A DNA stretch of 64,000 nt from Chitinophaga fulva. Its GTDB lineage: Bacteria > Bacteroidota > Bacteroidia > Chitinophagales > Chitinophagaceae. The stretch lies in assembly GCF_012927205.1 (NCBI RefSeq), contig NZ_JABBGC010000002.1, positions 1,116,001-1,180,000 on the forward strand. The letters are read 5' to 3'. Shown one piece after another: positions 40,126 to 49,571 of this stretch; within the stretch, counting starts at the first letter, position 1, and the number at the start of each line of letters is the position of its first letter. The notes beneath the pieces are model-generated. The model had not been told where the DNA came from. It worked only from the letters and a program-made list of their open reading frames with translations, and did not search any database. Position numbers and translations under genes: made by a program.

Positions 40126-41919
40126 ATGAGAAAACTACATAAACATATATCCTTTGCGCTGATGCTGACCCTGTCGGCCTCCTGCAACAAAGATTTCCTG
40201 GAGAGGAAAGCACAGGACATCATCTCCGATGATGCCGCCTATGGCTCTGTATCCGGTGTACAGGCACTCACCGCCAACCTCTACAACAATATGCAGACCG
40301 AAGCCTTTGACTACTGGGTGGAAGGGAATCAGGCTGCTTTTCCCAGTCAGGCCAGCGATGAAGCGGTTCGCTCGTATAGCTGGGGCGCTACACTTGATCC
40401 CATCCTCGGCGATGAAATGTTTGGTTGGTGGAAGTATGACTTCGTGAGAAATGTGAATGATTTCATCGAAAAAGTCCCCAACGCCAAAAATATCTCCGAA
40501 GAACAGAAGACCCGCTTCCTTGCCGAGGCCCGCTTTGTCAGGGCGTTTTATTACTTCTCGCTGGTAAAACGTTATGGTGGCATTCCGCTGATCACAAAAG
40601 TACAGCAGTACAACGGCAACCTCGAAGAGCTGAAAGTGCCGCGCAACAAGGAACAGGAAGTATATGACTTCATCGCCTCCGAACTGGATGCCGTGATGGG
40701 CCAGCTTCCGGAATCCTACAATGCTGATGAACGTTATCGTGCCACCCGCTATGCAGCCCTTGCCTTAAAATGCCGCGCCATGCTGTATGCCGCCTCCGTA
40801 GCCAAATACGGCTCCGTACAACTCGGCGGCGCAGTAGGCATTGCGGCTAACGCCGACGGCTATTGGCAGAAAGCTTACGATGCTGCCCAGCAGATCATCA
40901 ATTCCGGAAAGTTCCAGCTATTCAATGGCTACAGCGATAAAACAGCCAACTTCCAGCAGCTGTTTTTAACCGGCGCCGATCTCGACAAAAACAAAGAAGT
41001 CATCTTTGTAAAGACTTACCAGTCGCCCGACCTGGCGCATGGATTCGATTTTTACAACGCTCCCCAGAGCTTTAAAATTGACTATGGTTGCGCCACCAAT
41101 CCAACGTTGGAACTGGTGGAAAGTTTTGAATACACCGATGGTACGCCAGGCAAACTGAAAATTAAAGACGCGGCTGGCAATCCCATCCTGTATAAAAACA
41201 CCGCAGACCTGTTCAAAGACAAAGACCCGCGCTTCCTCGCCAGCATCCTGTATCCGGGCGCTCCCTGGCAGGGTGGCATGGTAGAATTAAGAAGAGGGGT
41301 GATCGATAACGGCGTACAGTTCACTTCCGCTAACCTGACAGATACTTATGGCAGCGGCGCCAATAGCACCCCACGCGTGGGCAAAGATGGACCATTGCTC
41401 AGTGGCGACCCTACCAAAACAGGTTTCTACGTTAAAAAATTCATGGACCCGGTCAACAGGCTGGCAGACGGCCGTTCTACCACGCCATGGATTGTATTCC
41501 GCTACGGCGAAGTGCTGCTGAACTACGCAGAAGCCGCCATAGAGCTGGGTAAAACCGCCGATGCGCTGAATGCCATCAACCAGTTGCGCGACCGCGCGGG
41601 CATTAAAACCCTCGGCAGCATCACCCGTGATCAGGTAAGGCATGAAAGGCAGGTAGAACTGGCCTTCGAAAACCACAGATGGTGGGATATCTGCCGCTGG
41701 CGCACCGCCACCGATCTGCTGAACAATACCCAGTTCCACGCATTGTATCCGTGGCTCATGTGGGAAAACGGCAAATCACCGGCCGACATGCAATACACCT
41801 TCGAGATCGTGCCGGCGCCTAAAAACACGCGCACCTTCCTCTCCCGGATGTATTACCAGCGCATCCCCACCGGCGAGATCGACAAAAACAGCAACCTCGT
41901 GCAAAACCCGGGTTTCTAA
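40126..41919 (+). CDS. SusD/RagB-type nutrient-binding lipoprotein
   Basis: The 597-residue surface lipoprotein has a signal and lipobox (MLTLSASC). SusD features include LTANLYNNMQTE, RFLAEARFVRAFYYFSLVKRYGGIPL, YAALALKCRAMLYAASVA, FRYGEVLLNYAEAAIELG and, near the end, RHERQVELAFENHRWWDICRW. It caps the SusC barrel and binds the nutrient. It is 18 bases downstream of SusC and co-transcribed. Confidence 0.95.
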   Translation: MRKLHKHISFALMLTLSASCNKDFLERKAQDIISDDAAYGSVSGVQALTANLYNNMQTEAFDYWVEGNQAAFPSQASDEAVRSYSWGATLDPILGDEMFGWWKYDFVRNVNDFIEKVPNAKNISEEQKTRFLAEARFVRAFYYFSLVKRYGGIPLITKVQQYNGNLEELKVPRNKEQEVYDFIASELDAVMGQLPESYNADERYRATRYAALALKCRAMLYAASVAKYGSVQLGGAVGIAANADGYWQKAYDAAQQIINSGKFQLFNGYSDKTANFQQLFLTGADLDKNKEVIFVKTYQSPDLAHGFDFYNAPQSFKIDYGCATNPTLELVESFEYTDGTPGKLKIKDAAGNPILYKNTADLFKDKDPRFLASILYPGAPWQGGMVELRRGVIDNGVQFTSANLTDTYGSGANSTPRVGKDGPLLSGDPTKTGFYVKKFMDPVNRLADGRSTTPWIVFRYGEVLLNYAEAAIELGKTADALNAINQLRDRAGIKTLGSITRDQVRHERQVELAFENHRWWDICRWRTATDLLNNTQFHALYPWLMWENGKSPADMQYTFEIVPAPKNTRTFLSRMYYQRIPTGEIDKNSNLVQNPGF

Positions 41920-41938
41920 CTAAAACAAAAGACAACAC

Positions 41939-42646
41939 ATGAAACAACATATCATCAATAGCTGTATAGCGCTGCTGCTGGGCAGTGCAGTGCTGACCAG
42001 CTGCAAGAAAGACAACTACCCTGCACCGGATGCCAGTATCCAGGGGCGGCTGACCGATATCAAAACCAATGAAGCCGTACCCGTGCAGGCCTTCAACGGT
42101 GCCGTTCTCCGCTACTATCAGGTAGGATACAGCAGCAGCAATCCCAATCCTATCAATACCGCTGTACATCCCGACGGCTCCTACAACAATAACCTGCTCT
42201 TTACCGGCAGGTACCGCATCGTGGCAGAAGGACCGTTCTACTACAAAGACACCGTGGTAGTGGATATTGCCGCCAATACACAAAAGGACATTCCCGTTAC
42301 GCCCTTCCTGAAAGTAACAGCTGTCACCAGCAACGTAACCAACAACAGTGTAACGGTGAAGTACACGGTGAAACACAACGGCAACACCCAGAAAATATCC
42401 AGGCTGGTAGCCATTATTGGCACCACCGAAGGCATCGATGTAAACAGTTATACTTTTAATGACATACAGGATGTACAGAACGTACCGGACGAAACAGTAG
42501 AAGCCACCACCTACGAAAAAACATTCACCGGCCTCAAAGCCGGCGCAGTGTATTATATCCGGGCTGCCGCCCGTATCAGTGGAGCTGATAATCCTGCCGG
42601 GTATTATAATTATACGCCTGTTATCAAAATAACAACGTCAAAATAG
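41939..42646 (+). CDS. DUF3823-domain lipoprotein
   Basis: The 235-residue protein has a lipoprotein signal (LLLGSAVLTSC). DUF3823-like Ig-type modules follow: SIQGRLTDIKTNEAVPVQAFNGAVLRYY and DGSYNNNLLFTGRYRIVAEGPF, then a C-terminal fibronectin-like segment. DUF3823 proteins typically follow SusCD pairs and may be additional surface glycan-binding proteins. It is the last gene of the operon, with a strong terminator 89 bases downstream. Confidence 0.87.
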   Translation: MKQHIINSCIALLLGSAVLTSCKKDNYPAPDASIQGRLTDIKTNEAVPVQAFNGAVLRYYQVGYSSSNPNPINTAVHPDGSYNNNLLFTGRYRIVAEGPFYYKDTVVVDIAANTQKDIPVTPFLKVTAVTSNVTNNSVTVKYTVKHNGNTQKISRLVAIIGTTEGIDVNSYTFNDIQDVQNVPDETVEATTYEKTFTGLKAGAVYYIRAAARISGADNPAGYYNYTPVIKITTSK

Positions 42647-42734
42647 ACTGGTAAATCATTCCAGCCCCAATGCAAACCATAGAGGCAGGTTAGCAGTGAT
42701 TCACATCATCCACGGCACTCGGCTGTCTTTATAT

Positions 42735-42779
42735 ATCAGTTCAACCTTCAGGTCAATGGCCTGAAGGTTGCTGATTTTT
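42735..42779 (+). terminator. Strong terminator of the Sus-like operon
   Basis: The stem CAACCTTCAGG / CCTGAAGGTTG is extended by ATCAG / CTGAT and followed by TTTTT. It also separates the convergent lipoprotein gene. Confidence 0.9.
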
Positions 42780-42787
42780 AGCCGTTA

Positions 42788-44065
42788 TTATATCAGCCTT
42801 TTCACCCGGAACACACCATCTATTTTGTGTTCCCGGTATACAACATGGTCACCTTCCGGCTTCTGCGAACTGGCACGGTCCAAACGGAACGTATCGGTCA
42901 TATACTCACCAACCGCGCCAACTCTGGCCACATCCAGGTAACCAGGACTTGGCAGCGAAGTCTGACCAGCTTGATAAAAACTCATGAAAATATGGTTGCC
43001 TGTCCGCTGCATCTGAAAGTGCGTTTCTACTGACCAGGAGCGGCGTCCTTCCGGAGCGCCCATCCAGAACACGCTGCATTCCGGAGAGGAACCTTCCCAG
43101 GGCAGGCCACCAATACGGGTAACCCCATTGCCGCTGCTACCAGTAGCGGCTCCCAGCTGCTCCCAGGCGCCACCGTCTACTCTCAGGGCAATGCCTTCCG
43201 GCATCACAAAGATGTTGGCGAGCACCAGCCCTATGGCGCCGTTCTTTAATTTAATCCGCACACTGACAGTAGCCGGATTCGTTGCCGGAATATCACCAGG
43301 CGCCTGGTACACCGCATGGCTACCGTCAGGCAATAACTTACCGGCACCAGCCAGTTCCCATTTTTCGATGTACTTTAAAGGGAGATCATTTTTCGGACTG
43401 TTGATGTAAGTCTCCACTCCTTCCTGCGTGAGTGGCGATAACAGGTCCTCCATATTGGCACTGAAGTAGCTTTTGGCCGACAGCTTCACCGTGCTTCCCG
43501 GATCAACAAACTGAAGTCCCGGTTCAATGAAAACAGCTTCAAAGAAGCTCCAGTCGCTGAAGTGCGTGGTTTTCACACTGACGGTTTTCATTTCTTTATT
43601 CAACTGCACACCGCCTACGGCCTTCCACTTACCCTGATCGTCCTGGTAAGCGATGCCCAGCGCTTCCACGAAAGTTCGCCCCAGATCACTGTTTTCATAA
43701 TGAATGGTAATCGTCGCAGGTTTCGTCAGCGTTTGATGAGGCGTGATGCGGAAAGCTTTGCCCAGCCCTGCTATGTTGGTATTGGTAATGGGTTGTATAG
43801 AGAAAGTGGTTTCTCCGTTGACCGCGCCGGCGGGGATTTCTATAGAAACGCGGTTGTCTTCCATGGCAATGGTACCACCGGCAGTCCCAATCACTTTCGT
43901 GACCGGCGTTCCGTCAACGACGCCTACCGGCACTACCACGCCACTATTGTTATTGTCACCACCGGGATCGGGAACAGGTTGCGGGTTAATTTTCTCTTTT
44001 CCCTGGCATGCAGCCAGGAGTATGGCCAGCAGCGTGACCTTCCAAAAATGTTTCATGTTCAGCAT
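42788..44065 (-). CDS. Lipoprotein with ZU5-like domain
   Basis: The 425-residue exported protein has a lipobox ending AAC after LLAILL. The linker is Pro/Gly/Asn-rich. It is followed by a ZU5/GPS-like segment (GTAGGTIAMEDNRVSIEIPAGAV, ITIHYENSDL, and VSVKTTHFSDWSFFE). The C-terminal half is of unknown beta type. ZU5-like modules in Bacteroidota lipoproteins probably serve adhesion or ligand binding. The start is ATG 44065 or 44056. It converges on the Sus-like operon and may be independent of it. Confidence 0.75.
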   Translation of the reverse strand: MLNMKHFWKVTLLAILLAACQGKEKINPQPVPDPGGDNNNSGVVVPVGVVDGTPVTKVIGTAGGTIAMEDNRVSIEIPAGAVNGETTFSIQPITNTNIAGLGKAFRITPHQTLTKPATITIHYENSDLGRTFVEALGIAYQDDQGKWKAVGGVQLNKEMKTVSVKTTHFSDWSFFEAVFIEPGLQFVDPGSTVKLSAKSYFSANMEDLLSPLTQEGVETYINSPKNDLPLKYIEKWELAGAGKLLPDGSHAVYQAPGDIPATNPATVSVRIKLKNGAIGLVLANIFVMPEGIALRVDGGAWEQLGAATGSSGNGVTRIGGLPWEGSSPECSVFWMGAPEGRRSWSVETHFQMQRTGNHIFMSFYQAGQTSLPSPGYLDVARVGAVGEYMTDTFRLDRASSQKPEGDHVVYREHKIDGVFRVKRLI

Positions 44066-44155
44066 TTAACGTCAGGGGTTATTTGATTGACGGCACAAAA
44101 TTACCCTGCGCTGCTGTGGAAGGTCTCAGTACTACTACGGAGAAAAAAAATTACG

Positions 44156-44794
44156 TTATTTTCTGTCCAGATCAGTGATAAGTAATTCGTTGTTGGGCTT
44201 AAGCTGCTGTATCAGCTTCTCACATTCCTCGGTGGTGGGGTGCTGCATCAGCGCTTCGTATTCTTTTGTGGTGATGCCCACCATTTGCAGGAAAGTCACT
44301 TCGCCATGCGGCGTTGCGATAGTTCCCAGTTCAGGGTCACTGACAAAAGCCAATGCTGTGATATCGGTATTATATTCCAGCCTGATAGGCCCATTGGCCG
44401 GCATGAAATGAAATGCTTCAAACCACCTGCCGGAGCTGAATACATACTTGGCGATGTTCTGCAGTAAGTTACAGGCCCAGCTGTGATTATCCGCTTCGCC
44501 AGTTTTCTTCAGCCTGAACGTCAGCTCAAATCCATATTTGCTATGGTCTCCACCGGCGGCTTCTTCATCGTAATACAGTTCAGAAAAACCATAGGTCACA
44601 AAATGCAGATGGTCCTTGCTTTCATAAACGCTGATACCATCCAGCGGATTATCGCCACCCAGTGCATAATACAGTCCGGGAGCGTAATGTTTGGGCTCCT
44701 GGCCCGGGTACAGTTTCCCCATGGCCTCGTCGATACAATCCCAGCCTACCGCATCGTCTTCGCTGAACTGCTGCTTGTATTGTTCAATGTTCAT
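44156..44794 (-). CDS. SUFU (suppressor-of-fused) domain protein
   Basis: This 212-residue protein has SUFU family signatures: IDEAMGKLYPGQEPKHYAPGLYYALGGDNPLDGISVY, HLHFVTYGFSELYYDE and SKYGFELTFRLKK. The C-terminal TPHGEVTFLQMVGITTKEYEALM is also typical. Bacterial SUFU proteins are frequent immunity proteins of polymorphic toxin systems. It is the last of four same-strand genes (46167 to 44156) with short gaps. Confidence 0.88.
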   Translation of the reverse strand: MNIEQYKQQFSEDDAVGWDCIDEAMGKLYPGQEPKHYAPGLYYALGGDNPLDGISVYESKDHLHFVTYGFSELYYDEEAAGGDHSKYGFELTFRLKKTGEADNHSWACNLLQNIAKYVFSSGRWFEAFHFMPANGPIRLEYNTDITALAFVSDPELGTIATPHGEVTFLQMVGITTKEYEALMQHPTTEECEKLIQQLKPNNELLITDLDRK

Positions 44795-44813
44795 GCTATC
44801 AATATCGAATTGG

Positions 44814-45326
44814 TTACGCTTCTGCTATCTTCACAAATGAAGACAGATGTGCTTCAATATAATTCCTGAAACGCTTCACCTCCTCATCCATAACATCATA
44901 GAAAGCAGCATCCAGCGGTTCAAATGCAGTGAACTGCTTATAGAGGACAGAGAATTGTTCCAGGTCCCTTTCCTGGTCAAGGAGCGTTTGATTCTCCTCA
45001 TAAATCGTCATGGCCTTTTTGACAAGAGCGGCGGTCTCATTCATCGACCATCTTTGGAGGTCTTCCACAAAAACGGCATCAAAAACAAACTGCCCATATC
45101 CATTGTGAATCAGTTGCAAAAAGCCACCGTTGGTAACCTGCCCATAAAGCGCATTGTATATTAACAGGGTGTGCTGATCATCACTCAGCTGATCAAGAAT
45201 TTCTTCTTCATCTTCTGCTTCTTCGATAGCGTCCTCGTAGGGCCCCAGTATCGTATAAATAAAATCCCAGTCTTCCGTGCCTGCGGCTTCGATTGCGTCC
45301 TTGCTGACAGTTGGTAAAAATTCCAT
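44814..45326 (-). CDS. DUF4375 (DMP19-like) protein
   Basis: This 170-residue acidic protein has the DUF4375 core TLLIYNALYGQVTNGGFLQLIHNGYGQFV and a long acidic helix (AIEEAEDEEEILDQLSDDQ). DMP19 of Neisseria is a DNA-mimic member; other relatives sit in immunity gene clusters. ATG 45326 (MEFLPTVSK) is chosen; upstream codons overlap the preceding gene and show no similarity. It lies 13 bases after that gene. Confidence 0.85.
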   Translation of the reverse strand: MEFLPTVSKDAIEAAGTEDWDFIYTILGPYEDAIEEAEDEEEILDQLSDDQHTLLIYNALYGQVTNGGFLQLIHNGYGQFVFDAVFVEDLQRWSMNETAALVKKAMTIYEENQTLLDQERDLEQFSVLYKQFTAFEPLDAAFYDVMDEEVKRFRNYIEAHLSSFVKIAEA

Positions 45327-45339
45327 GATATTGTTCTTT

Positions 45340-45663
45340 TTATTGTTCAATTTCTTCTTCAAAAGCCGACCGTACCCAGTCATCCCCGACAAACTGCCGG
45401 TCTGCAAACTCGCCACAGACCATATCTGCCACCTCATTCAGGGAGGCATCCAATGCCACGATATCCCGCAGACAGACCAACACTGCTTGCTCTTCTGCCG
45501 CCACCAACGCTTCTTCCGTGGTGGCGTTCAGAAATTCTTCCGTCAGGAACTGCCAGTATCCATCGTGTTCATGTACCACGCGTAACACCGGTAACCGTCC
45601 TTCTATAAAACCTTTCGTGCTGAATACGCCCAGTGTTTCCGGTTCCCGGAATTCAAATGCCAT
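45340..45663 (-). CDS. Small acidic hypothetical protein (immunity-like context)
   Basis: The 107-residue acidic protein contains VLRVVHEHDGYWQFLTEEF and DIVALDASLNEVADMVCGEFADR, and ends in acidic residues. I have seen similar short proteins but cannot name the family. It lies 18 bases downstream of the exported Hcp-like gene and 13 bases upstream of the DUF4375 gene, so all are probably co-transcribed. Confidence 0.6.
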   Translation of the reverse strand: MAFEFREPETLGVFSTKGFIEGRLPVLRVVHEHDGYWQFLTEEFLNATTEEALVAAEEQAVLVCLRDIVALDASLNEVADMVCGEFADRQFVGDDWVRSAFEEEIEQ

Positions 45664-45681
45664 GACACCTGTTTTATCTTA

Positions 45682-46167
45682 TTAATAATATTCCAGCTTC
45701 ACGCCATCAATAATCAGCTCCTCACAACTTAACGTCATAAAAGCGCTGCCATAATCGCCTGTCACCTGATCGTTCATCGTCTCCAGCATGGCGGACTTAA
45801 ACGCGATCTTCCTTCCGGGGAGCTTTCCAAAAGCATCCGTTACCGTTATCTCTCCGTCGAGGCCCTTCTTGTTTTGCATGAAGGCCCGTAATAAAGGGAT
45901 GCTCTGCTTTTCAAAATCTGCCGACAGATAATGCCCCCGGGGCGCATCAGCGGGACCAGGCTTGCCATTGACAGAATCCTGTACAGGCGTATTCAACGTC
46001 CTGTTATAAGAAACGGTGAATGACCTGATCACAGCAACCACCTGACTGTTTCCCGTTTTCACCATCAACTCTATTTTGATGCGTCTTTCTTCCGATTGCT
46101 GCGCATGAGCTGTTCCCATGGAAAGATAAAGAAAAGCCAATGCAAAAATCCAAAACTTCGTTTTCAT
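45682..46167 (-). CDS. Exported protein, possibly Hcp/TssD-like
   Basis: The 161-residue protein has a signal peptide (MKTKFWIFALAFLYLSMGTAHAQ). The mature part (IRSFTVSYNRTLNTPVQ, ADAPRGHYLSADFEKQSIPLL, GEITVTDAFGKLPGRKIAFKSAM, SAFMTLSCEELIIDGVKLEY) has the strand pattern of the type VI tube protein Hcp/TssD. True TssD has no signal peptide, so the likeness may be only of fold. It is the first gene ahead of three immunity-like genes. The assignment is tentative. Confidence 0.45.
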   Translation of the reverse strand: MKTKFWIFALAFLYLSMGTAHAQQSEERRIKIELMVKTGNSQVVAVIRSFTVSYNRTLNTPVQDSVNGKPGPADAPRGHYLSADFEKQSIPLLRAFMQNKKGLDGEITVTDAFGKLPGRKIAFKSAMLETMNDQVTGDYGSAFMTLSCEELIIDGVKLEYY

Positions 46168-46378
46168 AATATATTTTTTTCTTTAACAAGATTAGAATTT
46201 TACACGCGCTCGCCGCAACTTGAATTGGCATTTGTTTACTTTTAATTGTTATTTGGACACATACCGCAGAAATCCGGAAAACGGGCCACCGGCAAGATTT
46301 ATCACCCCCTCCCAACATACGTTCCTTATATTTTGTCAGTCATATAACAATCGATATCTTAGCCATCATTTAACTTAT

Positions 46379-48379
46379 ATGTCAGTAAAAAGATGCTTTA
46401 ATAGATATAGCTGTGGCGTCCTGTTTTGTATGCTGATGTGGGGTATTGTGCATGCCCAGGAAATCTCTCCCATAGAGAAAGCCGCCAGGGAAGGTTATAG
46501 CAAACGGTTTACGGATTCAACGGCCAGCATACAAATACAACTGAATGCGCTCAGGCTTGCCGAAGAAAAGAAAAGTAAGGCGGACCAGGCCATTTGCCAG
46601 GCATACCTGGCAATGACACACCGACGGCTGTTACACCTGAAAGAATTTACCCGGTATGCTGAACAGTCTTATCATATCGCTGGCACCACTTCAGATGCCA
46701 GGGCCAAAGCCTTTGCTTCCTGGGCAATGGGATCGCTGAAGTCTTATATAGAGGATAAATCCAGGGCGCTTGACTATATGCTCGAAGCCTATGGGCTTTT
46801 CACTAAGCTGGAAGCCAATGACCTGTGCGCCAGGATCGGCGCCGACATCTCGTACCTTTTCTCTCCGGGGTCGGAAGAAAAGGTGAAAAAGTATGCCGAT
46901 GCGGCACTCGCCTACGCTGAAAAAACCGGTGAACCGGAAAACATACTACATGCACGCCTGGCGGTAGGCAGCTATCTTTCAGACCGCACCGCCTCCGGCG
47001 ATCATGGCCAATGGCAGGAGGCAGTCACATTTTTCAGGCAAACCATTGAACTGGCAGAAAAAGAAGAAACAAAGATCATCAGCAAGAGCAATATCGGTAT
47101 CGCCTATATTAACCTCGCGGTACTTTATTTAAATAGTCACAAACCTACAGATGAACAAGCCTTCCTGGCCTGCCTGGAGAAAGCCTCCCACATCGCGCAG
47201 CAATATGACCTGAAAAATGTTTACCGCAGCGCTATCGGGTTACGCGGACAATTCTTCCTGGAAAAAGGTGAATACCGGATAGCGGAAAACCTTTTCAAGA
47301 CCGGCATCGCTTATCAACAGGCACTCCCCTACAAAGACAACTATCTGCTGGCTGCCTTCTACGGATGCCTGAAAGACCTGGCCGCCCGCGAAAAAGATTA
47401 TGCAGCCTATTATGCCTACGATATTCCTTTTGTCCGGTACAACCAGTTGAAATACGATGAATCCACCCAACAAATGCTGCAAAATGCCGATGCAAGGTTT
47501 GAGTCAGATAAGAAGATCACCCGTATCTCGCAGCTGGAGCAGGAAAATCAGCTCCAAAAGAAAAATAAACTGTTGGGTTATGGTATCGCTGCGGTATTGC
47601 TGACCGGGCTCGTTTTTATGTACCGGTCTTACTACTACCGCCAGCGCTACTACCAGAACCGGGAAGACATCCTTCAGCAGCAGCAGGCCAACAACGAGCT
47701 TCGGATGCAGCTGATGGAAAAGGAAACACTGGAAAGCCTCGCCGAAAAACTGTCGCTGGAAAGAAGACTGCTCCAGTCACAGATGGACCCCCATTTTATT
47801 TTTAATGCACTGGGAAATATCCAGGGGATGATCCTTCAGCAAGACACCGCGCTGGCGGTGGCCTACCTGTCTAAATTCGCCCGGTTGAGCAGGCGGGTGC
47901 TGGAACACTCCCGAATGGAGAAAATCACGCTGGAAGAAGAAATCGAAACACTGAAAAACTATATCGAATTACAACAGCTGCGGCTGAATAAAGGTTTTGA
48001 CTACCACATTGAATGTGAAACGTCCATAGACCCGCAGCTGCTCCTGCCGCCGTTATTGATACAGCCATTTGTGGAAAATGCCATTGAACACGGCTTAAAG
48101 CCACTGGCCTCCTCCCAGCGCGGACTATTGAGCATCCGGTTTCATGAGCAAAGTAATGAGCATATCCTGGTTTGTACCATTACGGATAACGGTATCGGGC
48201 TAACGGAATCCAGGCGCCGCAAAACACATGACTCACACCGTTCCCTGTCAACAAAAATTACAGATGAACGATTGTTGCTGATGTTGAAAGACAATCCACA
48301 CACCCGCCTGGAAGTCCGGGAGCAGCCGGTGACAGATGGACAAGGCACCATCGTAACATTATACATCCCCATAATATAA
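46379..48379 (+). CDS. TPR-containing LytS-type sensor histidine kinase
   Basis: The 666-residue protein has a signal peptide and a periplasmic TPR region of about 400 residues. A transmembrane segment (LGYGIAAVLLTGLVFMY), a coiled coil and a His_kinase domain follow, with the phospho-acceptor in MDPHFIFNALGNIQ. The HATPase has LLIQPFVENAIEHGLKP and TDNGIGL. ATG 46379 yields the signal peptide; the frame further upstream overlaps the divergent promoter. It pairs with the LytTR regulator four bases downstream. Confidence 0.92.
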   Translation: MSVKRCFNRYSCGVLFCMLMWGIVHAQEISPIEKAAREGYSKRFTDSTASIQIQLNALRLAEEKKSKADQAICQAYLAMTHRRLLHLKEFTRYAEQSYHIAGTTSDARAKAFASWAMGSLKSYIEDKSRALDYMLEAYGLFTKLEANDLCARIGADISYLFSPGSEEKVKKYADAALAYAEKTGEPENILHARLAVGSYLSDRTASGDHGQWQEAVTFFRQTIELAEKEETKIISKSNIGIAYINLAVLYLNSHKPTDEQAFLACLEKASHIAQQYDLKNVYRSAIGLRGQFFLEKGEYRIAENLFKTGIAYQQALPYKDNYLLAAFYGCLKDLAAREKDYAAYYAYDIPFVRYNQLKYDESTQQMLQNADARFESDKKITRISQLEQENQLQKKNKLLGYGIAAVLLTGLVFMYRSYYYRQRYYQNREDILQQQQANNELRMQLMEKETLESLAEKLSLERRLLQSQMDPHFIFNALGNIQGMILQQDTALAVAYLSKFARLSRRVLEHSRMEKITLEEEIETLKNYIELQQLRLNKGFDYHIECETSIDPQLLLPPLLIQPFVENAIEHGLKPLASSQRGLLSIRFHEQSNEHILVCTITDNGIGLTESRRRKTHDSHRSLSTKITDERLLLMLKDNPHTRLEVREQPVTDGQGTIVTLYIPII

Positions 48380-48383
48380 AATA

Positions 48384-49121
48384 ATGTACAGAACGATCAT
48401 TGTAGAAGACGAATACCGCCTGAGGGAAGCACTCTCCATTCTGCTAGAGATGGTAGCACCGGAAGAGGTGCAAATTGTTGGTTATGCCGAAAGAGAAGAT
48501 GAGGCCGTCAAACTCATCGACAGGCTCAAACCGGACCTGGTGTTCATGGATATCATGCTAAAGGAAGGAACAGGCTTCGATGTGCTCAACCAGATTGCGC
48601 ACAAAGCGTTTCACCTGGTATTTACAACCGCCTATGAAGAACACGCCATCCGCGCCTTTAAGTTCAGCGCTATCGACTACCTGCTGAAACCCATCGACGC
48701 AGAGGAGCTGAAAATGGCACTGGAGCGGATAAAAGATCTTCAGGGACGTTTCCTGGCAGAAAAGCAGCTGAGTGAACTGAACACCAGCCTGGAGAAAACG
48801 CCCAAAAGACTGGTGCTCCCCACGCAGGAAGCCATGCACGTTGTTAAGATCGATCAGATTATCCGCTGCGAGACATCCGGCTCCTATACCACCTTTTATC
48901 TTACAGAAGGAAAAAAAATCATTGTATCCAAACCGCTGAAAAATTATGAAGACATCCTGGTGCCACCGGACTTCTTCCGGGTGCACCAGTCACATCTGAT
49001 CAATGTCAATTATATTCTCAGCTATTCACGGGAAGGGCTTGTGCAAATGGAGGACAATACCACCATTCCCATATCAAGGGGCAATAAGGAAGCTTTTTTC
49101 AAACTCATGAAAGACGGATGA
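48384..49121 (+). CDS. LytTR-family response regulator
   Basis: The 245-residue protein has a receiver domain (1-120) with Asp56 in LVFMDIML, acidic pair VEDE, and Lys in YLLKPID. A LytTR DNA-binding domain (about 140-245) follows: IDQIIRCETSGSYTTFYL, and FFRVHQSHLINVNYI. It is the cognate partner of the upstream TPR histidine kinase. Targets are unknown; LytTR sites are not obvious in the flanks. Confidence 0.93.
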   Translation: MYRTIIVEDEYRLREALSILLEMVAPEEVQIVGYAEREDEAVKLIDRLKPDLVFMDIMLKEGTGFDVLNQIAHKAFHLVFTTAYEEHAIRAFKFSAIDYLLKPIDAEELKMALERIKDLQGRFLAEKQLSELNTSLEKTPKRLVLPTQEAMHVVKIDQIIRCETSGSYTTFYLTEGKKIIVSKPLKNYEDILVPPDFFRVHQSHLINVNYILSYSREGLVQMEDNTTIPISRGNKEAFFKLMKDG

Positions 49122-49184
49122 TGACGAATACAAAGCCAAAGCCGCCGAACGTCAAACGACAGTTCCTGCATTTGCCGCCATGAC

Positions 49185-49192
49185 TACCTTTG
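49185..49192 (+). promoter_or_regulatory. -7 element (TACCTTTG)
   Basis: Exact TAnnTTTG, 19 bases before the ATG at 49212, indicating that the DUF4870-like gene has its own promoter. Confidence 0.5.
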
Positions 49193-49211
49193 GCAGCAAA
49201 TGATCTAAACA

Positions 49212-49541
49212 ATGAACAACAAAACCATTTCTATCCTTAGTTATGTGACAATCATCGGTTGGATAGTCGCTTATGTAAAAAGCAAAGATCTCTCCCCCAA
49301 AAGCGATCTGGTCGTGTATCACCTTAAACAAGGCCTGGGCTTTTTCATTTTGTCAGTGCTTATCAATGTTGCCCTTTCCGTTACCGTGTCCATCGTCCCT
49401 TCGCTTAGTTTCCTTACCTATATCGGGCTCGCGCTGCTGATTCTTTGGATATTCGGCATTATCAATGCTGTCAACGAGCAAAAGAAACCTATCCCGGTAG
49501 TAGGGAAAATGTTTGAGGATAAGTTTGCCTTCCTCGACTAA
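49212..49541 (+). CDS. DUF4870/Tic20-like membrane protein
   Basis: This 109-residue protein has four hydrophobic helices: ISILSYVTIIGWIVAYV, GLGFFILSVLINVALSV, SFLTYIGLALLILWIFG, and a weaker one. The signature YHLKQGLGFF and the end INAVNEQKKPIPVVGKMF fit the DUF4870-like family. Its function is not established. It has its own -7 element. Confidence 0.8.
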   Translation: MNNKTISILSYVTIIGWIVAYVKSKDLSPKSDLVVYHLKQGLGFFILSVLINVALSVTVSIVPSLSFLTYIGLALLILWIFGIINAVNEQKKPIPVVGKMFEDKFAFLD

Positions 49542-49571
49542 GTACCATCCGGCTTTTCACCATTGTTTATA

